In this document: positions 1 through 6,089 of the stretch, in pieces | Position numbering within the stretch: position 1 is the stretch's first letter | Layout: every line of letters begins with the position of its first letter | Source of the DNA: Alphaproteobacteria bacterium | GTDB taxonomy: Bacteria; Pseudomonadota; Alphaproteobacteria; UBA6615 | Reading direction: 5' to 3' | Assembly (NCBI GenBank): GCA_029243445.1 | Contig: JAQWSA010000118.1 | Location: 1 to 6,089, forward strand | Length of the DNA: 6,089 nt | Program-made: the position numbers and the translations under genes | The notes under the pieces: generated by a model | Seen by the model: only the letters and a program-made list of their open reading frames with translations | What the model was told of the DNA's origin: nothing | Database searches by the model: none

Positions 1-415
1 CGAAGACTGTGATGCGCACAACAAAAGCAGCACACCAGATACCAGAGGCACCACCCCAACTATATCCGAAAAATCCCATACAATATATATCAACACCATC
101 AAAAGTATCTAGAAAAGTAAAAGCATCATAAACATCTTGAGCTTGTTCTAATGGACGATGACGACCTCTTGCCCCTTCGCTCTCACCAAATCCACGATGA
201 TCAGGAGCAATAACAAAATAACCCTCTTCCCATAGCCTGCGTGGTACATCCATCCCATAGACTTCCTTCATTCCGCTATAGCCATGCAGACAAACTAAAG
301 CTGGTAGAGGTGGATCTCCAGGATTCCAGCTGGTGGGCTTGTATAAATGTGCTGCAATAGATAGCCCATCACTATAGTAATTAACCTCTTCCCAAACTTT
401 TTTACGTTCGTTCAT
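1..415 (-). CDS. Alpha/beta hydrolase, N-terminal part, cut by the window edge
   Basis: This minus-strand frame is open from an ATG at 415 to the window edge, giving 138 residues with no stop. An AAGGA-like ribosome binding site lies just upstream of the ATG. The translation shows the N-terminal half of an alpha/beta-hydrolase fold: a strand ending in LVCLHGYSG (residues 40-48, HG of the oxyanion region), then VIAPDHRGFGES (68-79), then the nucleophile elbow GYSWGG (117-122) with Ser119 as predicted nucleophile. The catalytic Asp and His would lie in the missing C-terminal half. No signal peptide or membrane segment is seen, so a cytoplasmic enzyme is likely. The family covers esterases, dienelactone-hydrolase-like enzymes and S15-type peptidases, and the substrate cannot be told from this half. 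It is transcribed away from the SDR gene, so the two may share control and perhaps a catabolic role (inference). Confidence 0.88.
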   Translation of the reverse strand, partial: MNERKKVWEEVNYYSDGLSIAAHLYKPTSWNPGDPPLPALVCLHGYSGMKEVYGMDVPRRLWEEGYFVIAPDHRGFGESEGARGRHRPLEQAQDVYDAFTFLDTFDGVDIYCMGFFGYSWGGASGIWCAAFVVRITVF

Positions 416-499
416 TTGTATATCCTTAGGTTATAACTATTACTGATCATGGCAAATACTTTAGTTAACAGCAATCATAGGTTTGAAGGAAAGTATATT
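416..499. promoter_or_regulatory. Divergent control region between hydrolase and SDR genes
   Basis: This 84-bp stretch separates the two divergent start codons and must hold at least the start of both transcripts, unless one gene is read from within the other. It contains the 8-bp palindrome GTTATAAC at 430-437, which gives a -10-like TATAAC on both strands (432-437 plus, 435-430 minus). No well-spaced -35 box is clear on either strand: the best minus-strand candidate, TTGCCA (455-450), is only 14 bases from the -10. The GAAGGAAAG at 485-493 is the SDR ribosome binding site. Existence of a shared promoter region is an inference from geometry; the exact boxes are weak. Confidence 0.45.
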
Positions 500-1252
500 A
501 TGAATAAAATTGACCTTAATCAAAGATCTGCAATTGTTACGGGTGGTGCTAAGGGTATTGGATATGCAATAACTGAAAGGCTACTAAATTCTGGCGCTAA
601 CGTTATGGTATGGGATATTGATTCTGAGAGGCTTAATGAAACAGAAGATGTACTTGGGGCTCATGGAAGAATATTAGTTGAAACAGTAGACATAACAGAT
701 ATAGCAGCAATAAATTCGGCTTCAAAGAAGTCGTTGGAAATATTTGGAAAAATAGACATACTTATTAATAATGCAGGGGCTGTTGGCACCCTTGCTCCAG
801 TATGGGAACAACCATTAGAAAACTGGGAGCGAATGCTTCAACTTAATCTAACTAGTGCTTTCATGTGTTGCCAAAAAATTGTCCCTTATATGATAGAATC
901 AGGTTATGGGCGTATTGTAAATATTGCTTCTAACGGAGGTAAAATTGGAATTAAGAATAACTGTGGATACGCGGCAGCTAAAGCTGGACTAATTAGTCTT
1001 ACAAAATCACTTTCTAAAGAAACAGCTAAAACCGGCGTTCTGGTAAATTGTATAACACCTGGCGGAGCCAACACAGAACTATTTGATAGCCTATCACTTC
1101 AATATCGTTCGACTATTGAAGACGGTATGGAACTAGGCCGCTTAGTTGAACCTTTTGAAGTAGCTGCTCTAGCCGCTTGGTTGTCATCTGAAGATTGTTC
1201 ATTTAGTACTGGTGCAGCTTTTGACATATCTGGCGGAAGAGCTGATTATTAA
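500..1252 (+). CDS. Short-chain dehydrogenase/reductase (SDR), FabG-like, probably NAD(H)-dependent
   Basis: This is a 250-residue classical SDR, a normal length for the family. Visible motifs are the Rossmann glycine motif TGGAKGIG (residues 14-21), DILINNAG (86-93), Asn116, and the catalytic Ser144, Tyr157 and Lys161 (YAAAK), followed by NCITPGG (183-189) and a C-terminal FDISGGRADY. Asp39 at the end of the second beta strand (VWDID) favours NAD(H) over NADP(H). It should reversibly oxidise an alcohol or reduce a ketone in the cytoplasm, but the substrate is not readable from sequence; a true FabG fatty-acid role is less likely because no fatty-acid genes are nearby. I chose ATG 500 because GAAGGAAAG precedes it at good spacing and the Rossmann strand follows at once. 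An in-frame ATG at 449 would add 17 poorly conserved-looking residues and lacks a binding site. It is divergent from the hydrolase gene. Confidence 0.92.
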   Translation: MNKIDLNQRSAIVTGGAKGIGYAITERLLNSGANVMVWDIDSERLNETEDVLGAHGRILVETVDITDIAAINSASKKSLEIFGKIDILINNAGAVGTLAPVWEQPLENWERMLQLNLTSAFMCCQKIVPYMIESGYGRIVNIASNGGKIGIKNNCGYAAAKAGLISLTKSLSKETAKTGVLVNCITPGGANTELFDSLSLQYRSTIEDGMELGRLVEPFEVAALAAWLSSEDCSFSTGAAFDISGGRADY

Positions 1253-1295
1253 CCTAATTTTTACATTATTCACGCTTTAATTATATTAATTTGAA

Positions 1296-1310
1296 TGATA
1301 TTTCATATCA
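1296..1310. repeat. Perfect 6-bp inverted repeat (TGATAT-TTC-ATATCA), possible operator
   Basis: TGATAT and ATATCA are exact reverse complements separated by TTC. The element lies 66 bp ahead of the purC start and just upstream of the weak promoter candidate. It could be a repressor or activator site for the pur cluster, or a weak AU-rich stem at the end of the SDR transcript. A 15-bp AT-rich palindrome can also arise by chance in DNA of this composition. I do not recognise it as the site of a named regulator. Confidence 0.3.
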
Positions 1311-1348
1311 CTAATTGTCTCATAGTAAAGTGGTTGGTATACCTCATT

Positions 1349-1375
1349 ATGAATGGTGCCCTAAGGGCGCGGTAA
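1349..1375 (+). other. Eight-codon leader reading frame ending one base before purC (speculative)
   Basis: An ATG at 1349 opens a frame reading MNGALRAR and stopping at TAA 1373-1375; one base later the purC ATG begins. It is out of frame with purC and runs straight through the hairpin at 1356-1370. It has no convincing ribosome binding site, and a transcript starting near 1350 would not contain its start codon. If translated, it could couple or gate purC initiation; otherwise it is chance. Confidence 0.2.
1356..1370 (+). promoter_or_regulatory. Short GC-rich hairpin overlapping the purC ribosome binding site
   Basis: GTGCCC (1356-1361) can pair with GGGCGC (1365-1370) around a TAA loop, giving six pairs including one G-U. 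This is a notably GC-rich patch in an AT-rich leader. The only reasonable purC Shine-Dalgarno for ATG 1377, AAGGG at 1363-1367, lies partly inside the 3' arm, so the fold would hide it. This could lower or regulate purC translation. No U-run follows, so it is not an intrinsic terminator. The pairing is seen in sequence; the function is inference. Confidence 0.4.
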
Positions 1376-1376
1376 A

Positions 1377-2171
1377 ATGAGCATAAATACTGAAAGCTTA
1401 AAAATTATGCCGCAACGCAGAAAAATATATGAAGGAAAAGCTAAGGTGCTTTTTGAAGGTCCTGAGCCAGGTACTCTAGTTCAGCACTTCAAAGATGATG
1501 CTACTGCTTTTAATAATCAGAAACACGGGATTATTACTGGCAAAGGTGTGCTAAATAATAGAATCTCTGAATATCTAATGTTACGAATAGCCGAAACTGG
1601 TATACCAACTCATTTCATTCGTCGGTTAAACATGCGTGAGCAGCTTGTCCACGAGGTTGAAATAATTCCTATAGAGGTTGTCACGCGAAATATAGCTGCT
1701 GGTTCAATTTGCAAAAGATTAGGTCTAGAAGAAGGGTCTTCATTACCACGCTCTATCGTTGAATATTATTATAAATCAGATGATCTTGGAGATCCGCTTA
1801 TATCCGATGAACATATCAGTGCTTTCGGTTGGGCAACTACTCAAGAAGTAGAAGATATGGTGTCAATGAGTCTGAGAATTAATGATTTTTTATGTGGGCT
1901 CTTCTTGGGAATTGGACTAAGGCTAATTGATTTCAAACTTGAATTTGGGCGCTTCTATCAAGAGGATCAAGTAAAAATATTATTAGCTGATGAAATAACT
2001 CCAGATGGATGTCGATTATGGGATGCCGAAACGAATGAGAAAATGGACAAAGATCGTTTTCGTCGTGATCTGGGCGGAGTAGAAGAAGCGTATCAGGAAG
2101 TGGCTCGGCGCCTCGGAATCACACCAGAAGCCTCACAACAAGAAACAAAAGGCCCAATAAAAATTCATTAA
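1377..2171 (+). CDS. purC: SAICAR synthetase (phosphoribosylaminoimidazole-succinocarboxamide synthase)
   Basis: PurC joins CAIR with L-aspartate using ATP to form SAICAR in de novo purine synthesis, in the cytoplasm. The 264-residue product carries the family blocks in order: [10 protein letters not shown] (14-23) in the N-terminal nucleotide-binding part, FKDDATAFN (38-46), [10 protein letters not shown] (55-64), [13 protein letters not shown] (78-90), the signature region [10 protein letters not shown] (101-110), LIDFKLEFG (183-191), [14 protein letters not shown] (203-216) and [11 protein letters not shown] (224-234). A polar tail of about 16 residues follows the usual RRLGI ending. The start is uncertain: ATG 1377 has an AAGGG nearby, while ATG 1407 (residue 11, [10 protein letters not shown]) matches the usual family N-terminus but has only a weak GAAAG. 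It is first in the cluster, with 21 bp to purS. The purC stop is in the same frame as purS and purQ, probably by coincidence. Confidence 0.97.
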   Translation: MSINTESLKIMPQRRKIYEGKAKVLFEGPEPGTLVQHFKDDATAFNNQKHGIITGKGVLNNRISEYLMLRIAETGIPTHFIRRLNMREQLVHEVEIIPIEVVTRNIAAGSICKRLGLEEGSSLPRSIVEYYYKSDDLGDPLISDEHISAFGWATTQEVEDMVSMSLRINDFLCGLFLGIGLRLIDFKLEFGRFYQEDQVKILLADEITPDGCRLWDAETNEKMDKDRFRRDLGGVEEAYQEVARRLGITPEASQQETKGPIKIH

Positions 2172-2192
2172 TATAAAATATGCGGATTAACA

Positions 2193-2432
2193 GTGAAAGC
2201 ACATATACATATAACGCTTAAAGATGGGGTTCTTGACCCTCAAGGAAAAGCCATACAGCAATCTCTTGTTGGATTAGGGTTTGATACCCTAGAAAACTTA
2301 CGACAAGGCAAATATATAGAAATTGAGCTAAGTGACTTAGATAGTGCTACTGCTCACACTAAGGTTGCCGAAATGTGTGAAAAGCTATTAGCCAATACAG
2401 TAATAGAAAATTATGAGATTAAGATTATCTAA
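2193..2432 (+). CDS. purS: FGAM synthase subunit PurS
   Basis: PurS is the small structural subunit of the three-part formylglycinamidine ribonucleotide synthase. It works as a dimer that bridges PurQ and the short-form PurL and supports ammonia transfer between them. The 79-residue length is typical. Recognisable blocks are LKDGVLDPQGKAI (9-21), GFDTLENLRQGKYIEIEL (29-46) and CEKLLANTVIENYEI near the C-terminus. The gene starts with GTG: GGA at 2184-2186 lies six bases upstream, and the purC stop is the first in-frame codon of note further up, so no ATG start is available. It sits 21 bp after purC and 39 bp before purQ. Its presence agrees with PurL being the short form, which needs PurS. 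Confidence 0.96.
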   Translation: MKAHIHITLKDGVLDPQGKAIQQSLVGLGFDTLENLRQGKYIEIELSDLDSATAHTKVAEMCEKLLANTVIENYEIKII

Positions 2433-2459
2433 TAATCGAATATACTAAAACTCAAAAAC

Positions 2460-2474
2460 GGAGAATTAAAGTTG
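2460..2474 (+). promoter_or_regulatory. Ribosome binding site and TTG start of purQ
   Basis: GGAG at 2460-2463 lies eight bases ahead of TTG 2472-2474. Going upstream in frame, a TAA is met at 2433-2435 without any ATG or GTG, and the protein must begin here because [13 protein letters not shown] follows at once. TTG is therefore the supported start codon. Such starts are usually weaker than ATG. Confidence 0.8.
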
Positions 2475-3164
2475 ACTGCAGCCGTCATCGTATTTCCAGG
2501 TTCAAACTGTGATCGTGATGTCGCGGTTGTATTAAAATCTGTTACTGGAAAAACTCCGGAAATGATATGGCATCAAGAAAATACTTTACCTAAATGCGAC
2601 CTAATCGTTATCCCAGGTGGATTTTCTTATGGGGACTATCTGCGATCTGGAGCCATGGCAGCGCATAGTCCAATAATGAAAACGATAGTTAAACAAGCTC
2701 AGAGCGGAGTACCAGTATTAGGCATATGTAACGGCTTCCAGATTTTAACTGAAACCGGGTTATTACCAGGTGTATTAATGCGTAATTCTAGTCTTAGATT
2801 TGTGTGTAAAGACATAAATATCAGAGTAGAGAAAACAAATACTGTTTTTAGCAAAGGTTATATCAAGGAAGAAATATTGCGTATTCCAATTGCTCATCAT
2901 GAAGGTAACTACTTCGCAGATGAATATACGTTAAAACAGTTAGAGGACGGCTCACAAATCGCATTTCGGTATTGTGATTCAAAAGGAGATATTACTCAAT
3001 CTTCAAATCCTAACGGATCTGTAAATAATATTGCTGGAATTTTTAATTCAAATGGCAATATCTTGGGAATGATGCCGCACCCTGAACGTTTAGCTGATTC
3101 ATATCTTGGCGGAACAGATGGGCTTCCAATGTTTACGGCTTTAGCAGAGGCAATTTCTAGATGA
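2472..3164 (+). CDS. purQ: FGAM synthase glutaminase subunit PurQ
   Basis: PurQ is the class I glutamine amidotransferase subunit of FGAM synthase; it hydrolyses glutamine and passes ammonia to PurL through the PurS-held complex. The 230-residue protein shows the N-terminal [10 protein letters not shown] (7-16), the [15 protein letters not shown] segment (47-61), the nucleophile elbow GICNGFQIL with catalytic Cys86, and the C-terminal MMPHPERL with His203 and Glu205 completing the triad. All key residues are present and length is normal. It starts at a TTG with a good GGAG upstream. Its stop codon overlaps the purL start by four bases (ATGA), the classic layout for translational coupling, which would help keep the two subunits in proportion. 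Confidence 0.97.
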   Translation: MTAAVIVFPGSNCDRDVAVVLKSVTGKTPEMIWHQENTLPKCDLIVIPGGFSYGDYLRSGAMAAHSPIMKTIVKQAQSGVPVLGICNGFQILTETGLLPGVLMRNSSLRFVCKDINIRVEKTNTVFSKGYIKEEILRIPIAHHEGNYFADEYTLKQLEDGSQIAFRYCDSKGDITQSSNPNGSVNNIAGIFNSNGNILGMMPHPERLADSYLGGTDGLPMFTALAEAISR

Positions 3165-5344
3165 AAACCTCTGATTCAGTACCAATGGACCTTATGGGTC
3201 TAAGTCATGAAGAATATAAAACTATTATAAATATATTAAAACGCGTTCCAAACTTTACTGAACTTGGTATTTTCTCCGTAATGTGGTCAGAACATTGTTC
3301 ATATAAATCATCAAAAATATGGCTCAAGACACTTCCAACAAATGGAGCACAGGTTATCCAGGGACCGGGAGAGAATGCAGGTGTTATAGATATAGGCGAT
3401 GGCCTAGCAGCTATATTTAAAATAGAGAGTCATAACCATCCAAGTTTTATAGAGCCATATCAAGGTGCTGCAACAGGGGTTGGAGGTATAATGCGCGATG
3501 TTTTTACAATGGGAGCGCGTCCTATCGCTAACTTAAACGCATTGCGGTTTGGCAGCCCCGAGCATCATAAAACACGACATCTAGTCAACGGTGTTATTTC
3601 CGGCATAGGAGGTTACGGTAATTGTATGGGTGTTCCAACAGTAGGCGGCGAAGTTAATTTTGATTCTTCCTATAACGGAAATATTCTCGTAAATGCTATG
3701 ACGGTTGGAATTGCATCATTAGAAAAAATATTCTACTCAGCCGCAGCCGGTGTTGATCTGCCTGTAGTTTACGTTGGATCCAAAACTGGTCGTGATGGAA
3801 TTCATGGAGCAACTATGGCTTCAGCTGAGTTCGCCGACGACTCCGAAGAAAAACGACCTACAGTTCAAGTAGGAGATCCCTTCACGGAAAAACTATTATT
3901 GGAAGCATGCCTCGAATTGATGGCTACAGATGCTATTGTAGCAATTCAAGACATGGGAGCCGCCGGGCTTACTTCATCGTCGGTAGAAATGGCAAGTAAG
4001 GGTGGTGTGGGCATAAATATAAATATAGATAAAATACCTCGTAGAGAAACTGCTATGACAGCCTATGAAATAATGCTTTCAGAGAGCCAAGAACGAATGC
4101 TTATGGTTTTAAAGCCTGATCATGAAGACATGGCAAAGAAAATATTTGAAAAATGGGAAATTGATTTTGAGGTTATTGGATTTACTAATGATAGTGGTTA
4201 TTTGACGCTTATAGAAGAGGGTGAATTGGTAGCATCTATTCCTGTAGCACCTTTAGTTGATGCTGCACCAGAATATGATCGACCGTGGGAACCTACTCCA
4301 CCTCAACCGATTATAAAGACAAAAGATGTACCCAGCTCTTATGATTTAGGGCATGCATTAAAATTAATGCTAAGCAGTCCAAACCTATGCTCTCGTGAAT
4401 GGGTCTGGGAACAATATGACCATATGGTAATGGGTGATACAGTCATTCGTCCCGGAGGGGATGCAGCCTTGGTGCGTGTACATGGCACCAATAAAGGCCT
4501 AGCAATTACTACTGACTGTACACCTCGCTATGTTGCAGCGGATCCCATAGAAGGAGGACGTCAGGCAGTAGCTGAATCATATCGTAATATTACAGCTGTT
4601 GGAGCCAAACCTCTTGCAGTGACCAATAATTTAAATTTTGGCAACCCTGAAAAACCAGAAACCATGGGCCAATTGGTAGGGGCTGTCCAAGGTATTAGTG
4701 AGGCTTGTTTAGCACTAGATTGTCCGGTTGTTTCGGGTAATGTGTCGCTTTACAATGAAACAAATGGAAAATCCATTTTGCCAACGCCGGTAATTGGATG
4801 TGTAGGAATTATAGAGAATATCTCTGAATCAGTATCAGTCGGGTTTAAGGCTAATGAAGAGATAATTATTGTTATTGGAGAAACAGTTGGTTGGCTTGGT
4901 TGCTCTCTTTACCAGAGACAATTTACCGATAAATCAGTAGGCGCCCCTCCACCTGTGAACCTTAATGACGAAAGAAAGAATGGGGACCTAATTAGAAAAC
5001 TTATTGCAGATAACTACCTTACATCATGCCATGATGTTAGTGATGGTGGAATAGCAATAGCGATAGCAGAAATGGCTATAGAGGGCGAAATAGGTGCCAA
5101 AATTGATTTCAAACCGACTATACCATTACACAGCTGGGCATTTGGAGAGGATCAAGGGCGCTATATAGTAACCACTAAGATGCCTGATAAAGTCCAGTTA
5201 CAGGCTTCCAAAGTAGGTGTAAAATCAGTTGCTATTGGCGTAACATGCTCAACCACGTTGACACTGCCAGGTACCAGACCTATATCGATTGAAGAATTAA
5301 GAAATTGTCATCGTAGCTGGTTTCCTGAATATATGTCAGGATAA
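3161..5344 (+). CDS. purL: FGAM synthase synthetase subunit PurL (short form)
   Basis: PurL converts FGAR, ATP and ammonia to FGAM, the fourth step of purine synthesis. At 727 residues it is the short form, without the fused glutaminase domain of the roughly 1300-residue gammaproteobacterial enzyme, matching the separate purS and purQ. Visible blocks are [12 protein letters not shown] (41-52) with the conserved His45, GPGENAG (68-74), [27 protein letters not shown] (around 87-113), the [15 protein letters not shown] segment (near 262), and SESQERML (near 307). The second of the two AIRS-like halves has GGDAALV (near 431), [13 protein letters not shown] (near 489), SGNVSLYNE (near 525) and [17 protein letters not shown] (near 624). 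The gene begins inside the purQ stop and has no independent promoter that I can see. It is followed 46 bp later by bolA. Confidence 0.98.
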   Translation: MKTSDSVPMDLMGLSHEEYKTIINILKRVPNFTELGIFSVMWSEHCSYKSSKIWLKTLPTNGAQVIQGPGENAGVIDIGDGLAAIFKIESHNHPSFIEPYQGAATGVGGIMRDVFTMGARPIANLNALRFGSPEHHKTRHLVNGVISGIGGYGNCMGVPTVGGEVNFDSSYNGNILVNAMTVGIASLEKIFYSAAAGVDLPVVYVGSKTGRDGIHGATMASAEFADDSEEKRPTVQVGDPFTEKLLLEACLELMATDAIVAIQDMGAAGLTSSSVEMASKGGVGININIDKIPRRETAMTAYEIMLSESQERMLMVLKPDHEDMAKKIFEKWEIDFEVIGFTNDSGYLTLIEEGELVASIPVAPLVDAAPEYDRPWEPTPPQPIIKTKDVPSSYDLGHALKLMLSSPNLCSREWVWEQYDHMVMGDTVIRPGGDAALVRVHGTNKGLAITTDCTPRYVAADPIEGGRQAVAESYRNITAVGAKPLAVTNNLNFGNPEKPETMGQLVGAVQGISEACLALDCPVVSGNVSLYNETNGKSILPTPVIGCVGIIENISESVSVGFKANEEIIIVIGETVGWLGCSLYQRQFTDKSVGAPPPVNLNDERKNGDLIRKLIADNYLTSCHDVSDGGIAIAIAEMAIEGEIGAKIDFKPTIPLHSWAFGEDQGRYIVTTKMPDKVQLQASKVGVKSVAIGVTCSTTLTLPGTRPISIEELRNCHRSWFPEYMSG

Positions 5345-5390
5345 ATTATAAATACAAACAGAGCTTGATATTTTACCGAGGGATATCTAA

Positions 5391-5630
5391 ATGCCAATGG
5401 CCGCAAGCGAGATCGAAATATTAATTAAAGAAGCAATTCCTGATGCGGAAGTTCGTATTGATGACTTAAGGGGTGACGGAGATCATTACCTTGCTAATGT
5501 CATATCCAGAGCATTTACTGGAAAAACAAGGGTACAACAGCACCAAATGGTTTATGATGCCTTACAGGGACGTATGGGTGAACAACTACATGCACTTGCT
5601 CTGCAAACTAAAGTACGAGATACTGACTAG
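5391..5630 (+). CDS. BolA-family protein (YrbA/IbaG-like, H-type)
   Basis: This 79-residue protein is a small BolA-family member, a cytoplasmic partner of monothiol glutaredoxins in [2Fe-2S] cluster handling and iron response. The family pattern is clear: [29 protein letters not shown] (about 25-39), [17 protein letters not shown] and the terminal LHALALQT with the invariant His. The His in the GDGDHY loop, where other BolA types carry Cys, is a likely second cluster ligand by analogy with H-type BolAs. GAGGG at 5378-5382, eight bases upstream, supports ATG 5391 rather than ATG 5397 two codons later. It lies 46 bp after purL and 37 bp before grxD, in the order known from other alphaproteobacteria. 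The symbol bolA is often used, but this is closer to the YrbA/IbaG branch. Confidence 0.93.
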   Translation: MPMAASEIEILIKEAIPDAEVRIDDLRGDGDHYLANVISRAFTGKTRVQQHQMVYDALQGRMGEQLHALALQTKVRDTD

Positions 5631-5667
5631 CTTGAGTTGGCTAAATATAAAACTAAGTAGGTTAAAT

Positions 5668-6009
5668 ATGGCAGATAATATCATATCAGAACGTATTAAG
5701 AATGAAATAAACCTCAACGAAGTTATGTTGTTTATGAAAGGAACACCTGTATTTCCACAATGTGGGTTTTCTGCTGCTGTGGTGCAAATACTTAACCACA
5801 TGGGCGTAAAATATGGATCATCTGATGTTTTGGCTGATCCTGAAATTAGACAAGGAATAAAAGATTTTTCAAATTGGCCGACTGTACCACAGCTATATGT
5901 TAAAGGTGAGTTCATTGGTGGCGCTGATATTTTACGAGAAATGTTTGAAGATGGGGAATTAGAAGATTTTTTTGATAAAGCAGGAATAGCCAGAGAAATA
6001 AATAGTTAG
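5668..6009 (+). CDS. grxD: Monothiol CGFS glutaredoxin (Grx4/Grx5 type)
   Basis: The 113-residue product is a single-domain monothiol glutaredoxin that binds and transfers [2Fe-2S] clusters, rather than a general disulfide reductase. It has VMLFMKGTP (19-27, with Lys24 for glutathione contact), the active-site CGFS (32-35, Cys32 the cluster and glutathione site), [22 protein letters not shown] (67-88, containing the cis-Pro TVP and the GGAD glutathione loop). Length is normal for the bacterial form. ATG 5668 is chosen because it starts the conserved domain and has TAGG at 5658-5661; the frame stays open upstream to 5473, but that extension overlaps bolA and looks like no known domain. It follows bolA by 37 bp, and the two products are expected to form a heterodimer, so co-expression makes functional sense. 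Confidence 0.96.
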   Translation: MADNIISERIKNEINLNEVMLFMKGTPVFPQCGFSAAVVQILNHMGVKYGSSDVLADPEIRQGIKDFSNWPTVPQLYVKGEFIGGADILREMFEDGELEDFFDKAGIAREINS

Positions 6010-6089
6010 TTAATTATATTCTAAATAAACCTTTATCTCAGACGAGAATATATTCTGTCTCCAGCTCCTCCCCTTCAGTCAAAAAAACG
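6010..6089. other. Downstream non-coding end of window with an imperfect hairpin
   Basis: After the grxD stop no gene is visible before the window edge. An imperfect inverted repeat at 6040-6060 pairs AGAC with GTCT and AGAAT with ATTCT, with a single bulged G at 6044. It could be the 3' end structure of the pur-bolA-grxD transcript, but the bases that follow are a C-rich pyrimidine run rather than a U-tract, so it does not meet the usual intrinsic terminator pattern. It may instead be an operator for a gene beyond the edge. Confidence 0.3.

Larger units (their letters stand above)
1253..1376 (+). promoter_or_regulatory. Intergenic region and presumed promoter of the pur cluster
   Basis: This 124-bp AT-rich gap precedes the first pur gene and is the only sizeable gap ahead of the cluster in this window, so it is the likely promoter site. 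A possible sigma-70-like pair is TTGTCT (1314-1319) and TATACC (1338-1343) with an 18-base spacer; each box matches consensus at about four of six positions, so this is weak. No U-tract terminator for the upstream SDR gene is visible, so read-through from the SDR is possible. The region also holds a palindrome, a short reading frame and a hairpin, listed separately. Confidence 0.4.

Noticed and set aside
449..499. Upstream in-frame ATG giving the SDR 17 more residues
   Set aside because: No ribosome binding site ahead of it and the added residues do not resemble an SDR N-terminus; ATG 500 has GAAGGAAAG at good spacing and leads straight into the Rossmann strand.
2169..2474. purC, purS and purQ all in one reading frame, suggesting stop-codon readthrough fusions
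   Set aside because: Each gene has its own stop and its own start with a binding site, and linkers are short and unstructured; a shared frame occurs often by chance.
5367..5387. GATAT / ATATC pairing around the bolA binding site
   Set aside because: Only five AU-rich pairs with an 11-base loop; too weak to hide the GAGGG and expected by chance here.
5473..5667. In-frame N-terminal extension of grxD
   Set aside because: It overlaps bolA in another frame, lacks a binding site and shows no domain; the glutaredoxin starts naturally at 5668.
5586..5915. 109-residue open frame on the minus strand
   Set aside because: It lies antisense to bolA and grxD, both well-supported genes, and its translation shows no recognisable motif.
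6052..6082. Minus-strand promoter pair TTGACT with CAGAAT near the window edge
   Set aside because: The 19-base spacer is too long, the -10 match is poor, and it would read into the end of grxD.
1..6089. CRISPR array, insertion sequence, tRNA or rRNA genes
   Set aside because: No regularly spaced repeats, transposase motifs, paired terminal repeats or cloverleaf-like stretches were seen; almost all of the window is explained by intact genes.

Overview
The window looks like chromosomal DNA from an AT-rich alphaproteobacterium, possibly one of the uncultured marine lineages. Two things point there. The protein sequences resemble alphaproteobacterial homologues as I recall them, for example PurC with its RRLNMREQL and [11 protein letters not shown] blocks. 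The gene order purC-purS-purQ-purL-bolA-grxD is also a known alphaproteobacterial arrangement. The taxon comes from recall and inspection, not from a search.

Layout. Positions 1-415 on the minus strand carry the N-terminal half of an alpha/beta hydrolase that runs off the window edge. It is divergent from a 250-residue short-chain dehydrogenase/reductase (500-1252, plus), and the two start codons are separated by an 84-bp shared control region. After a 124-bp intergenic region with several small symmetric elements, a tightly packed plus-strand cluster runs to the end: purC (1377-2171), purS (2193-2432, GTG start), purQ (2472-3164, TTG start), purL (3161-5344, overlapping purQ by 4 bp), bolA (5391-5630) and grxD (5668-6009). 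The last 80 bases hold an imperfect hairpin and no gene that I can see.

How the genes work together. PurS, PurQ and the short-form PurL form the three-part FGAM synthase: PurQ makes ammonia from glutamine, PurL uses it with ATP to turn FGAR into FGAM, and a PurS dimer holds the complex together. PurC acts later in the same purine pathway, joining aspartate to CAIR. BolA and the monothiol CGFS glutaredoxin are known partners that together bind a [2Fe-2S] cluster and act in iron-sulfur trafficking and iron sensing. Spacings of 21, 39, -4, 46 and 37 bp with no obvious internal terminator suggest a single transcript.

I see no mobile element, CRISPR array, tRNA, rRNA or clearly novel system. The most unusual spot is the purC leader, where a short hairpin overlaps the likely ribosome binding site and an eight-codon reading frame runs through it and stops one base before the purC ATG. 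The absence of DUF1476 directly upstream of purC, the non-ATG starts in the FGAM synthase genes and the divergent hydrolase/SDR pair are secondary points of interest.
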